From Spirochaetota bacterium (GTDB taxonomy: Bacteria; Spirochaetota; Spirochaetia; ARS1246), in contig JAJRYZ010000255.1 in NCBI GenBank assembly GCA_024275515.1, positions 1-64,000 on the forward strand: 64,000 nucleotides of DNA, in the 5' to 3' direction. The notes beneath the pieces were generated by a model. The model worked only from the letters and a program-made list of their open reading frames with translations, did not search any database and was not told where the DNA came from. The position numbers and the translations under genes were made by a program. Position 1 is the first letter of the stretch. The number at the start of each line of letters is the position of its first letter. Shown here piece by piece: positions 8,647-18,119 of the stretch.

Positions 8647-10428
8647 TCAGCATCCGCGCAAACTGTCATGGCCATTGAAGTCTGCATGCTCCACTATGGG
8701 GATCCGTATTGAAACTCTTGTTCCTTCCCCCTCTTTGCTTTCGTAATGCAGTCCGTACTTGGGGCCATAGTAGAGTTGAATGCGTTGATGAACGTTTTTG
8801 ATGCCGTATCCGTCGCTCTCTTGGTCGAGTATCGTCTTGAGGTCGTCCTTTGGGATGCCTACCCCGTCGTCGCAGACATTGATAATAATATCATTTTTGT
8901 TTTTGTTCGCTTGTATCAGAATACTGCCAGTTTTTCCTTCTTTTGCATGGATTCCATGGTATATGGCGTTTTCCACCAAAGGCTGCAGAATCATTTTGAT
9001 CATCTGATGTGTGAGGATGTCCGGCTGCAAGTCGCGTTTCAGCTGAATTCGCCGACCAAATCGCATATTCTGAATCAACACATAGTCTTCGACACTCCGC
9101 ACTTCTTCAGATAGGGAGACATAATCTTTGCCCCTGTTGAGGTTGAAGCGATAGAGTCCGGAAAGAGCCTCTAGAACCGATACGATGTCGTGTGCCCCTT
9201 TCCTCGCAGCCATCCATTTCATACTCTCAAGTGTGTTATAGAGAAAATGCGGATTTATCTGGGCTTCAAGTGCTTTGAACTGGGCCTCTTTCAAGCGGCT
9301 GGTTGTATCCGCCACCTTTTTTACCAGGCGGTGAATAGCCCTGACCATACTGTTGTGCTGTTTCTGGAGTTCAGTGATTTCATCGTTTCCTTCAACCGTG
9401 ACGAGCTGACCGTAGTTGCCCTTCCTGACTTGCCCCATGCTGTGAACTATCGCGTCTAGTCGTCTCGTGTAGAGCCGTGAGAAAAGGAACGCAACAATGC
9501 CATCTACAATAAGAAGACCCAGGGCAAACAAAACAGTGACGGCCGCCACGCGTTGGGAGGATTGCCTGAGTATACGTACCGGGGAGAGGGCGACGAGGGT
9601 CCACGGAGCGTCGGAAAGCTCTTTTTTGGAGATGAGAAACGATTCTCCGGCGAAAAGAACATGTTTCTCATTGCTCTGCAGAAGGAAGGAGGCGGCGTTT
9701 TCATCGACGGCATAGGTAGAAGGGGAGGATGCGACAAAACGATTCGTTGCGAGAACGACAATCCTGTCCTCTTCAGGCAGTCTTATCGCTTTCAGTACGT
9801 CTTCGAGGAGGTCCATGCGAACATCTATTTGCAGAGCTCCCAAAGCACGACGTGGAGTGTGCAGATCGGGAATACTTCGTGTCAGCTGGATAACATCCAG
9901 TCCGGAAGGATAGAGATCAGTTTTGACCGACACCACGTCCCAAAAAAGGCGACTATAGCTGCGAAGAAGAATTTCCTGATTGTCAAGCGCTTCGGTGAGA
10001 AAAATGATCGTGCCTTCCTGCGAGTAAAGTACGCGGGGCCTAATATATAGTCGTACATTTCCGACGTACTCATCATTCTGTACACTCTCGATAAGGTCGA
10101 CGAGGTCGCGATAGTCCTCGAGTTCTTGACCTTTGTCTTGGTACCCTCTTTCGGCGCGCTGGAGGATGACCTGCAAAGTTCTGCTTCTTACCAAGACCTC
10201 CGATACAGCGCCAATCTTTGCAAGTTTGTCTTCAATGCTATCGGCCGCTTGCGTGATCGTGGCATCTATGCGACTCATTGTCTGCAGGCGAATTTGATCT
10301 ACCGATCTGATGTAGGAATATGTTCCCAATAGCGCCAACGGTACCACACTGAGAACGATGAAAGTGAAAAGGAGCTTGGACCGATATCTCAGTTTCACCG
10401 TGAATCCCTGTATTGCGTCGGCGTGCAA
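8647..10428 (-). CDS. YesM-like sensor histidine kinase (cache/HAMP/His_kinase/HATPase)
   Basis: AQINPHFLYNTLESMKWMA, VLQPLVENAIYHGI, DDGVGIPKDDL. Confidence 0.94.
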   Translation of the reverse strand: MHADAIQGFTVKLRYRSKLLFTFIVLSVVPLALLGTYSYIRSVDQIRLQTMSRIDATITQAADSIEDKLAKIGAVSEVLVRSRTLQVILQRAERGYQDKGQELEDYRDLVDLIESVQNDEYVGNVRLYIRPRVLYSQEGTIIFLTEALDNQEILLRSYSRLFWDVVSVKTDLYPSGLDVIQLTRSIPDLHTPRRALGALQIDVRMDLLEDVLKAIRLPEEDRIVVLATNRFVASSPSTYAVDENAASFLLQSNEKHVLFAGESFLISKKELSDAPWTLVALSPVRILRQSSQRVAAVTVLFALGLLIVDGIVAFLFSRLYTRRLDAIVHSMGQVRKGNYGQLVTVEGNDEITELQKQHNSMVRAIHRLVKKVADTTSRLKEAQFKALEAQINPHFLYNTLESMKWMAARKGAHDIVSVLEALSGLYRFNLNRGKDYVSLSEEVRSVEDYVLIQNMRFGRRIQLKRDLQPDILTHQMIKMILQPLVENAIYHGIHAKEGKTGSILIQANKNKNDIIINVCDDGVGIPKDDLKTILDQESDGYGIKNVHQRIQLYYGPKYGLHYESKEGEGTRVSIRIPIVEHADFNGHDSLRGC

Positions 10429-11219
10429 CCTTCAATTCTGCGAAAGCATTTGGCGAAATAATTGGCGTCGCTGTAACCGATTCCCCTGGCTATATCACGG
10501 ATCCTGTGATTTGTTTCTTTAAGCAGAAGTTTCGCTTCCTGATGACGCCTGCGTATGAGATGTTCATGGACCGTTGAACCGGTTTGGTTTTTGAATATGC
10601 GGCAGAGATAGTTTGGGCTTAGGCATACACCGTCAGCGATAGTCTGAATAGAGAGATCAGACCGATAGTAGTTTGCATCAATGAACTTTCGTATCTGATG
10701 AATAATCCGCTTTTCGTCTGTGGCGTGATCCGATTCCCCGGTTGCATTGCTATCGCTCATGTCGGACGGGCCTTCCCTGTCCGAATACAATGAACTCACC
10801 GCCTTTTTTATGACGTCATGGAGTTCTTCGGTCCGCATTGGTTTGAACAGGTAATCAAGTGCGTCATATTTGAACGCACTTTTTATGAATTCCAAATCCT
10901 GAAAGGCACTCATCAAGATAATGCGTGTTCTGCTCGACGTTTTCCTAATCGTCCGGATGAGCTCGATCCCGTCGACTTGCGTCATCACCACGTCAGTCAA
11001 TACGATGTCAGGCTTATATGTTGTGAACTCGAGGAGTGCTGCTCTTCCGTCTTCCGCATCTCTTATTTCATCTACGCCTAAGGATTTCCAATCGACAAGA
11101 TCCCGTAAACCTTCCCGGATCTGTATCTCATCGTCCACTATTAGGAGTTTTACGGGCTTGCGCAGGCGTTCATGAACGTCCATCTGACAATGGTATGAGA
11201 TCGTCTCGATTACTGTCAA
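10395..11219 (-). CDS. YesN-like response regulator with AraC HTH output
   Basis: LLIVDDEIQIREGLRDLVDW, KPDIVLTDVVM, C-terminal AraC helices (IADGVCLSPNYLCRIFKNQTGSTVHEHLI...GYSDANYFAKCFRR). Confidence 0.95.
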   Translation of the reverse strand: MTVIETISYHCQMDVHERLRKPVKLLIVDDEIQIREGLRDLVDWKSLGVDEIRDAEDGRAALLEFTTYKPDIVLTDVVMTQVDGIELIRTIRKTSSRTRIILMSAFQDLEFIKSAFKYDALDYLFKPMRTEELHDVIKKAVSSLYSDREGPSDMSDSNATGESDHATDEKRIIHQIRKFIDANYYRSDLSIQTIADGVCLSPNYLCRIFKNQTGSTVHEHLIRRRHQEAKLLLKETNHRIRDIARGIGYSDANYFAKCFRRIEGCTPTQYRDSR

Positions 11220-11355
11220 TGATAAGGGTGCGGGTGGTCATCATCGACAAAACCATAGGCGCGATGTTCTACAAAGAACAACGCGCCGAATCGCCACCTG
11301 GTCTCCTTGTCCTTGTGCCGCGGCGGGTATCGCCGTACGATTCGCCGCGGAACTG

Positions 11356-13695
11356 TTACGACCCGACCGCGGCGGCAGTCGCCCTGTTTGTTAGCGATGA
11401 ATCTGCGTACGGACATGCCAATACACATGGTTCGGCTACCACCGGTCGGAACTTTTTAATCGGATCATGCTTTTTTAGTGCATCTGCAAGTTTGTCTGGA
11501 GTCACAGAATCGCCGGGGTTTTCATTCACAAGGGATCCGACGTACTTGAACCCGCTTTCTCCCATGAGAGCCCACCGCTTTGTCCAATCGCAAAGATCGC
11601 CCTTGATTTTATGGAAAGAAAATTCCCTGCCTTCACAGATGAACGTGATCTCATCGGCCCCGATCGCCTTGCTCGGACACGCGGCAATACACATTCTCTC
11701 GCAATTATCACACAGAGATCTGGCGTTGGATGAAATGAGATGTGAAGCGTCAAGCTCCGCGTCCGTAATTATGGCGATAAATCGTTGCCGTATGCCGAAC
11801 TCAGGCGTTACCGCATGCGCACTCACTGTGAGATCGGCTAGTCCGGCTGCGACGGCTGCAAACCTGTTGCTGAAAAGATCGGCTTGCGGTCCTCGTGGGT
11901 TCGCCGTGTATGATCCGGTTCCCAACAGATCCATGCTGATCGCGGCCTTGTAGCCGAGTCCTTCGAGACGCTTGACGATCTGAGACGCGATTACCGATCC
12001 CAACCATTGGGTGACATACGTGAGGAACGAATACGGTCCAACCGCTTCTGCGGGTGGCTTCGTAGCTTGTTTGAGTACTTCTTCATGGTAACGCAACGCG
12101 AAAACGAACACCGAATGAGCCGTACTCAGAAGATCCCTCGGCATGATAACGGTTCTGGTTTCCGTTTCTATTTCCGGCTCCCAGGCCCGGAAACGTATCG
12201 AGTTGTCGTTGGCGTTCAGGACCCTCTCGCCGTCGAAAAAAGGTGCAATCTGTCTAGCTATCTCTTCGATTCTGCTTACCGGCGCAACGCCAACCAGATC
12301 AGCTCCCAAATCTTCAGCGAGTGAGCTGACGGCACGAGTCACTGCAGAACGGTTTCGTCTTCCGGCGGCGCCGATCGCCGCTTCATCGCGTTTGCTATGC
12401 CTGGTCCTAATTACTTTTCGGGTGAGAATCGTGTTACCGTACGAACGATCCTTGTCTATTCCGTCGGCGCCGTCGAGAATGAGGGCAGAATAATTGGGTG
12501 TTGTCATTGGATCAGAATGAGATTCGTCCTCCTCGATCGTCATATATGATCGAAAGCCAAGCTCCTCCAACTCCCGAGTCAAGTCATAGCATAGTGAATT
12601 GACGAAATGACGGTATCCGAAGTCGAGTATCCGTTCTGTTTCCTCCGATGTGACCTCAGATGGTTTGCTCATAGCCAATGTGACGGCACTCTGAGCTCCA
12701 GGAAGAAGCCTTTCGATATCGATCCCGCGCCTTTTCAGCTCCCGTGCGGAGTGAACAAGGATGTGTTCGAGACCGCGTCCATGTAGACGAGAGAAAGATC
12801 TGTCCACTGTCGCTCGGGATTCGAGCTCTTCGTCAAGCCTGATGGAAAGCTTCCGCACCGGCGTTCGTGAATACTCTCTTTCCCAGGTCCGCAGATTCGC
12901 GGGGAGACAGAACTTGAGGCACTGTCCCATTTCGCCCTTTCTGATTCCGTATTTCTCGATATATTCGAGGATGTTTTTCTCATTCACCTTCTCCGGGATG
13001 TCGAGAAAGACTTCCAAATCAAAATGCTCACCCCAAGAACAGCGCCATAGGTTTTTATTGGGAAACCGGTACTCATTGTCCTCTATTATTAATACCTTAT
13101 CACCGTCGATCTCTTTTGAAAGCGCGTTGGTGGGACAGAACTTCCGGCACAGCATGCAGTTGTCGCAGACGGTTCCCGGCGGAATAAGGGGATCCGGTTC
13201 GATGTCGGCGTCCGTTATCACGGTGACGAAACGATTGCGTGCGCCGTACTCGGGAGTAAGCGCAAGCCCGTTAAAGCCCATGTCGGCGAGACCAGCCACT
13301 ACCGCCATATAGATATGGCTCACATCAGGAGCGAAGATAGCGTTGAGATCTTTGTATTGATTGTAGCGCCAGATATTGCTCGAAACAATGGGAATCGCAT
13401 TGTAACCAAGATCCTCAAGATACGTAGCCATGCGATAAGATGATTCGTCCAGACGTGAATTCATCAAATACTGGATAGAGTAAGGTCCGATGTCCTGTGG
13501 GTGCTTCTCGCCGCCCAACTCTATCGCGGTATCCGGATGATGAAAGGCCATCGAAATGACCGTGCGGCTACCGGGGAACAGCCCCTGTGGACTCATCATG
13601 ATAGGCGCGTGCTCACAACGTTCCACGTTTCCGAATCCCACAAGATTTGCGCCCAGCTGATACGCGTAGTCCTTGACGATCTCTTTTACGGACAT
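11356..13695 (-). CDS. Multi-domain QueG / reductive-dehalogenase-like 4Fe-4S protein
   Basis: Two related halves (GANLVGFGNVERCEHAP...CDNCMLCRKFCPTNAL and GADLVGVAPVSRIEE...CDNCERMCIAACPSKAI) with a degenerate segment between. Start ATG at 13695 preceded by TGGAGGAAAC. Confidence 0.85.
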   Translation of the reverse strand: MSVKEIVKDYAYQLGANLVGFGNVERCEHAPIMMSPQGLFPGSRTVISMAFHHPDTAIELGGEKHPQDIGPYSIQYLMNSRLDESSYRMATYLEDLGYNAIPIVSSNIWRYNQYKDLNAIFAPDVSHIYMAVVAGLADMGFNGLALTPEYGARNRFVTVITDADIEPDPLIPPGTVCDNCMLCRKFCPTNALSKEIDGDKVLIIEDNEYRFPNKNLWRCSWGEHFDLEVFLDIPEKVNEKNILEYIEKYGIRKGEMGQCLKFCLPANLRTWEREYSRTPVRKLSIRLDEELESRATVDRSFSRLHGRGLEHILVHSARELKRRGIDIERLLPGAQSAVTLAMSKPSEVTSEETERILDFGYRHFVNSLCYDLTRELEELGFRSYMTIEEDESHSDPMTTPNYSALILDGADGIDKDRSYGNTILTRKVIRTRHSKRDEAAIGAAGRRNRSAVTRAVSSLAEDLGADLVGVAPVSRIEEIARQIAPFFDGERVLNANDNSIRFRAWEPEIETETRTVIMPRDLLSTAHSVFVFALRYHEEVLKQATKPPAEAVGPYSFLTYVTQWLGSVIASQIVKRLEGLGYKAAISMDLLGTGSYTANPRGPQADLFSNRFAAVAAGLADLTVSAHAVTPEFGIRQRFIAIITDAELDASHLISSNARSLCDNCERMCIAACPSKAIGADEITFICEGREFSFHKIKGDLCDWTKRWALMGESGFKYVGSLVNENPGDSVTPDKLADALKKHDPIKKFRPVVAEPCVLACPYADSSLTNRATAAAVGS

Positions 13696-13697
13696 TT

Positions 13698-14450
13698 TCA
13701 GTTTCCTCCATTGCATAGGTTGCATGATATTTTTTTTGCGGTTTGAATGACTAAATTCAGAATTCGTTTCTTGTGCTTTCCCGTGAATCTTGATACGGGT
13801 AGGAAGACACCCAGCGCGGCGGCAATGATACCGTTGCTGCATATCCCCGCGGCAATACCGATCAGTTCACTGCCGCAAGGGCCGTATGAATAACAGTCCA
13901 TTGTTCTCAACTTCGCACAGGCCTCCTCGAGTTCTTCCACACTGGAGATGCCGTCCCACCGACCCGATGGCAGTCCTTGTGCCTTCGCCATCCGCGCCCG
14001 TTCGCGTGGATTAAGATGAGCAATCAGCAATCTGCCGGTCGCCGTCGTGTAGGGGTCCTGCTCCTCCATGTAATCCAGACGGAGTCTAAAAGGAGAATCA
14101 CGATCCACTTTACAGAGAATAACCTTTTTCCATCGGCTCAGGCGGGCAAGGAGGCATGTCTCATCCACTTCCTCGACAAGATGCTGCATGTGAGGTTGGG
14201 CTATGTCGATGAGCTTGTGTAAATAGGAATTGGCACGGGTAAGACGGAATGGCTCCGGCCCAAGAATGTAACTTCGAGATCCGGCGGCCGTTTCAAGGTA
14301 TCCGTTTCGAACTAGAGCCTGAACGATATTTGTGCATGTGGTTTGATTGATTCCGAGTTTTCTCGCGAGATCCGAAACACGTACAGGTTTTTCAGAATTA
14401 GCACTCACCAACCTGAGAATGTTAAAGGCTCGCTCAAGTACTTGTATCAT
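13698..14450 (-). CDS. IclR-family transcriptional regulator
   Basis: VLERAFNILRLVSANSEKPVRVSDLARKLGINQTTCTNIVQALVRNGYLE wHTH plus IclR effector domain (TGRLLIAHLNPRERA). Met at 14450 preferred over 14501. Confidence 0.92.
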   Translation of the reverse strand: MIQVLERAFNILRLVSANSEKPVRVSDLARKLGINQTTCTNIVQALVRNGYLETAAGSRSYILGPEPFRLTRANSYLHKLIDIAQPHMQHLVEEVDETCLLARLSRWKKVILCKVDRDSPFRLRLDYMEEQDPYTTATGRLLIAHLNPRERARMAKAQGLPSGRWDGISSVEELEEACAKLRTMDCYSYGPCGSELIGIAAGICSNGIIAAALGVFLPVSRFTGKHKKRILNLVIQTAKKISCNLCNGGN

Positions 14451-14457
14451 GCCTGTT

Positions 14458-14496
14458 ATCAATACTGTTGATGCGTAGCTATTATTATTGAATAGC
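14458..14496. promoter_or_regulatory. Two consecutive dyads upstream of iclR: ATCAA-TACTG-TTGAT and GCTATT-N7-AATAGC
   Basis: Exact inverted repeats at 14458-14472 and 14478-14496 in the divergent iclR/ABC region. Confidence 0.45.
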
Positions 14497-14654
14497 GTCA
14501 TGATGTCAATCGTTTTTTCGCGCCTCCGCAGAGTACTTGATCAGCAGACTTGAGTATTCACGTAAACCGGAGCTTCGCACTTGCGTATGGGCAGGCGGCG
14601 CCATCAAACTTTGATTTCAACGGATATTACCCGGAATCATAGTTTTTTCCTCTT

Positions 14655-15638
14655 GTGATCTGCAGTAGCAAGACCGCAAAATACTCTTTACTTATGCTGC
14701 CTACAAAGCTTCCGGCGGTAAAACGAAAACAAAAGCTTCTTGACTATTTGAGAAGCAACTATGACCTGTACCTGTTTCTCGTACCGGGTCTATTGGCTCT
14801 CGTCATTTTCAAATATATTCCCATACTCGGGATTTCGGTAGCCTTCAAGGACTTCACTTTGAGGGAAGGAATCATCGGCAGTCCATGGGCTAACCCCTGG
14901 TTCTTACATTTCCAAACCCTCTTCGCCTTGCCCCAATTCATCCGCGTTGTAACGAACACACTTATCATCAACCTGTACATGCTCGTGTTCCAATGGCCCA
15001 TTCCGATCATACTCGCCATCGCTATCAGCGAGATCGGTAGCATGGGATATAAGCGAGTAGCCCAGACGGTAACCTACATGCCCCATTTTCTTTCTTGGGT
15101 CGTAGTAGGCGCGATTTTCATTGACATCCTTTCCACGCAAAATGGATTGGTTAATATTGTTTTGGGATGGTTCGGCGTTGAACCCGTGCTTTTTTTGGCG
15201 AGGCCGCCTCTGTTTCGTCCGATCCTGGTCATTTCTCAAGCGTGGAAAGAGTCTGGCTGGGCGAGCATCATCTATCTGGCAGCCCTGCAGTCAATCGACC
15301 CGCAGCTGTACGATGCGGCGCGCATTGACGGGGCTACTAAGATGCAGCAGGTATGGCGGATAACATTGCCGGGTCTTCTTTCCACCATGGTATTCGTCGT
15401 TTTGCTTAGAATTGCTCGCGCCTTAGACTACAACGTTCAGCAGATTATCATGCTCTACAACCCGTTAGTTTATGAGAGAGGAGATGTAATTTCGAGCTAC
15501 ATCTATCGTGTAGGATTGCAGCAGCTCAAGTTCAGCCTGACAACCGCTCTCGGCGTCTTCAAAGGACTGATCGGCCTACTCATGGTTGTTTTTTCGAATT
15601 ATCTTGCCAGGCGCTTCGCAGGCAGGGGACTGTTCTGA
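14655..15638 (+). CDS. Sugar ABC transporter permease, LplB-like
   Basis: Hydrophobic MetF-type permease; 'AWKESGWASIIYLAALQSIDPQLYDAARIDGATKMQQVWRITLPGL' EAA loop. Confidence 0.95.
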   Translation: MICSSKTAKYSLLMLPTKLPAVKRKQKLLDYLRSNYDLYLFLVPGLLALVIFKYIPILGISVAFKDFTLREGIIGSPWANPWFLHFQTLFALPQFIRVVTNTLIINLYMLVFQWPIPIILAIAISEIGSMGYKRVAQTVTYMPHFLSWVVVGAIFIDILSTQNGLVNIVLGWFGVEPVLFLARPPLFRPILVISQAWKESGWASIIYLAALQSIDPQLYDAARIDGATKMQQVWRITLPGLLSTMVFVVLLRIARALDYNVQQIIMLYNPLVYERGDVISSYIYRVGLQQLKFSLTTALGVFKGLIGLLMVVFSNYLARRFAGRGLF

Positions 15639-16510
15639 TGGCAAGCAGAATCCGTGACCGTGATGAATTCCGTTTTAGGATGGCGAGCACCATAACAGTA
15701 ACAGTTTTCCTCATTGTGACTCTTATCCCATTCATAAACATCATTAGCAAATCCCTGAGTGATGAGGCGTCAGTGCTTGCCGGTGAAGTGCTCCTGTGGC
15801 CCATTAATTTCAATGTGCAGGCGTACAAGATCGTATTGGCTAACCATGAGTTTCTTCGCGCACTCAGTATTTCTGTCTATGTCACCGCCGTTGGAACTAT
15901 TCTGACCACTACCGCCACAGTGTTAGTGGCGTATGCTCTTTCACGAGACTATCTGAAGGGGCAAAGGGTTTTCCGCTTTCTCTATATCTTTACTATGCTT
16001 TTCAGCGGAGGACTCATTCCAACATACCTCGTCGTCAGGGCGGTCGGTCTCATCGATAATCTCTATGCCCTGATTCTACCCAACCTAGTGGGTGTGTTTC
16101 AAATGCTCCTAGTGTCGAACTACTTCTATACAATACCCAAAGACATCGAAGAGTCGGCAAAGATTGATGGAGCGGGAAACACATTGATTCTGCGCCGTAT
16201 TATGGTGCCTTTAGCCATGCCGGTCATTGCCACGATTATCCTCTTCTATGCCGTTGGCTTGTGGAATGAGTTCTTTGCGGCCCTCATGTACCTAAATCGC
16301 AGAGATCTCAGACCTCTGCAAATCTACCTGCGGGATCTTATTATGCAGGCTGATAATAATCAAATGAATGCAGACATTATGCGGGATGTACCAATGGAGA
16401 GTATCCAAGGCGCAACGCTGGTGGCTGCCACAGCGCCCATTCTGATCGTATATCCCTACCTTCAGCGATACTTCGTGAAGGGAATGATGGTAGGAGCGGT
16501 AAAGCAATAG
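15638..16510 (+). CDS. Sugar ABC transporter permease, YtcP-like
   Basis: 'PKDIEESAKIDGAGNTLILRRIMVPLAMPVIATI' EAA loop; C-terminal 'RYFVKGMMVGAVKQ'. Confidence 0.95.
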   Translation: MASRIRDRDEFRFRMASTITVTVFLIVTLIPFINIISKSLSDEASVLAGEVLLWPINFNVQAYKIVLANHEFLRALSISVYVTAVGTILTTTATVLVAYALSRDYLKGQRVFRFLYIFTMLFSGGLIPTYLVVRAVGLIDNLYALILPNLVGVFQMLLVSNYFYTIPKDIEESAKIDGAGNTLILRRIMVPLAMPVIATIILFYAVGLWNEFFAALMYLNRRDLRPLQIYLRDLIMQADNNQMNADIMRDVPMESIQGATLVAATAPILIVYPYLQRYFVKGMMVGAVKQ

Positions 16511-16555
16511 CATATCCCGGTTCCGCATGGGATCGGAAAAGCAATGGAGGTTTCT

Positions 16556-18022
16556 ATGAAAAGATTTTTGGTGGTTACGTTGATGGCGTTCGTTGTTGCA
16601 TCGGTTGGGTTCGCTGCAGCCGCCGCAGAACAGGAAGCGTCCTCTGAGCGTATTACGCTTACCGTTTGGACGAATTCAAACATGGAAGCGTTTCCTCCGG
16701 GACAAGATGAGAACAACAATCCCATCCATGCGTATCTGGAAGAAAAAACGGGCTATAAGCTTCACTGGCTTATTGGTTCTCAGGAAAACGCCCTGGCAAA
16801 ACTCAGCCTCCTCTTGGCATCAGGCGATCCTCCTGATCTGCTCTCTCCCATATCGAGGCAGTTTTTCGGCGAGCTCGTGAACCAGAGGGTGTTGTATGAA
16901 CTTGATGAACTGATAGAAAAACGCGGCTCAATCTTTAAAAGAGACGACGTCGTGCCGGCCGGTCTTTGGCTGGCAGCACGTTCCGGTGGCCACACGTACG
17001 GTATTCCACAGCAAGGCGCCGTTCAGTCGCTGGGCGGGCCGCTCATCCGGAAAGATTGGCTGGATGAAGCAGGCCTTGAAGTTCCGACAACAATCGAGGA
17101 CTTCTATAACGTTTTGCAGGCATTCAAAACCATGCGTCCGGAATCCATACCCATGACAGGAGATACAAACAGTGTCCGGGGGGGGATATCGCCGTTTGCC
17201 GGCCACTTCAATGCTGCAGTGATTTACGCGGAGTCGAATGGCAAGGTAATCGACACTCGGGTTACTGACGATATGAAAGAGTTTCTAGGCTTTCTTGCAC
17301 GGCTCGTTCGCGAAGAACTCTTGGATCAGGAATACGTGATCAACAAAGGTAAGAATATCAAGGAGAAAGTGGCCGGCGGTAAAGTTGGTCTCTTTTCGAG
17401 TGCTCCTTGGGGATTGCGAGATCTTCTTCCCGCCTTTGAGGAAAAGAATCCGGGAGGCAAGTACATTTTTATCGCGCCTGCGATAGATAAGAACGGAAAT
17501 GCAGGCGTACGTGAGCGGAACCCGATTCGAGGATTTGCCACGATTGCAGCCGATTCGAAGCATCCCGATGAAGCGTTTGATTTTCTCGTAAAATATGCTT
17601 CCAGCCGGGAAATCCAAGACTTTGTGTCCTACGGCGTGGAAGGAGTTCACTACAATAGGGACTCGAACGGCATTATCACAGCCACGGAAGCCGGGGCGGC
17701 GAGAAAGCACAACATTTACTACGTGATTTGGAATACGCCCGATGCGCACCTGATGCGGGCGAAAATGAAGGGCTTTTGGCCGGTCTATGAGCCAACATTC
17801 AAATACTCTCTGTACAAAGACGTCACTTCTTATGCACCCCCTATCGCCGACCTGGAGGCCGTAAAGACGCAGTTGGCGGATCTCACCGACGAGATGTTCG
17901 ATAAAATCATTATTGGTGCCGAACCCTTATCTGCTTTCGATGAGTATAAAAGGCAATGGAAGCAACTTGGCGGACAAAAAGCGCTTGATGCGGTAAACGC
18001 CTGGTACGCAAGTACACAGTAA
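16556..18022 (+). CDS. Extracellular solute-binding protein of ABC transporter
   Basis: Signal peptide MKRFLVVTLMAFVVASVGFAAAA, type 1 SBP features; follows the permeases. Confidence 0.93.
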   Translation: MKRFLVVTLMAFVVASVGFAAAAAEQEASSERITLTVWTNSNMEAFPPGQDENNNPIHAYLEEKTGYKLHWLIGSQENALAKLSLLLASGDPPDLLSPISRQFFGELVNQRVLYELDELIEKRGSIFKRDDVVPAGLWLAARSGGHTYGIPQQGAVQSLGGPLIRKDWLDEAGLEVPTTIEDFYNVLQAFKTMRPESIPMTGDTNSVRGGISPFAGHFNAAVIYAESNGKVIDTRVTDDMKEFLGFLARLVREELLDQEYVINKGKNIKEKVAGGKVGLFSSAPWGLRDLLPAFEEKNPGGKYIFIAPAIDKNGNAGVRERNPIRGFATIAADSKHPDEAFDFLVKYASSREIQDFVSYGVEGVHYNRDSNGIITATEAGAARKHNIYYVIWNTPDAHLMRAKMKGFWPVYEPTFKYSLYKDVTSYAPPIADLEAVKTQLADLTDEMFDKIIIGAEPLSAFDEYKRQWKQLGGQKALDAVNAWYASTQ

Positions 18023-18045
18023 CAAGCAGCCTGTCAATCCAAAGT

Positions 18046-18076
18046 GGAGCCGCAGGATGAGAATTCCTGCGGCTCC
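18046..18076. terminator. Perfect 12-bp hairpin between convergent genes
   Basis: GGAGCCGCAGGA-TGAGAAT-TCCTGCGGCTCC; no long U-tract on +; lies between the SBP stop and the convergent sulfatase. Confidence 0.6.
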
Positions 18077-18119
18077 AACAATTAGAAAGTTCCTGCAATC
18101 CGGCTGAACAGGAATATCT

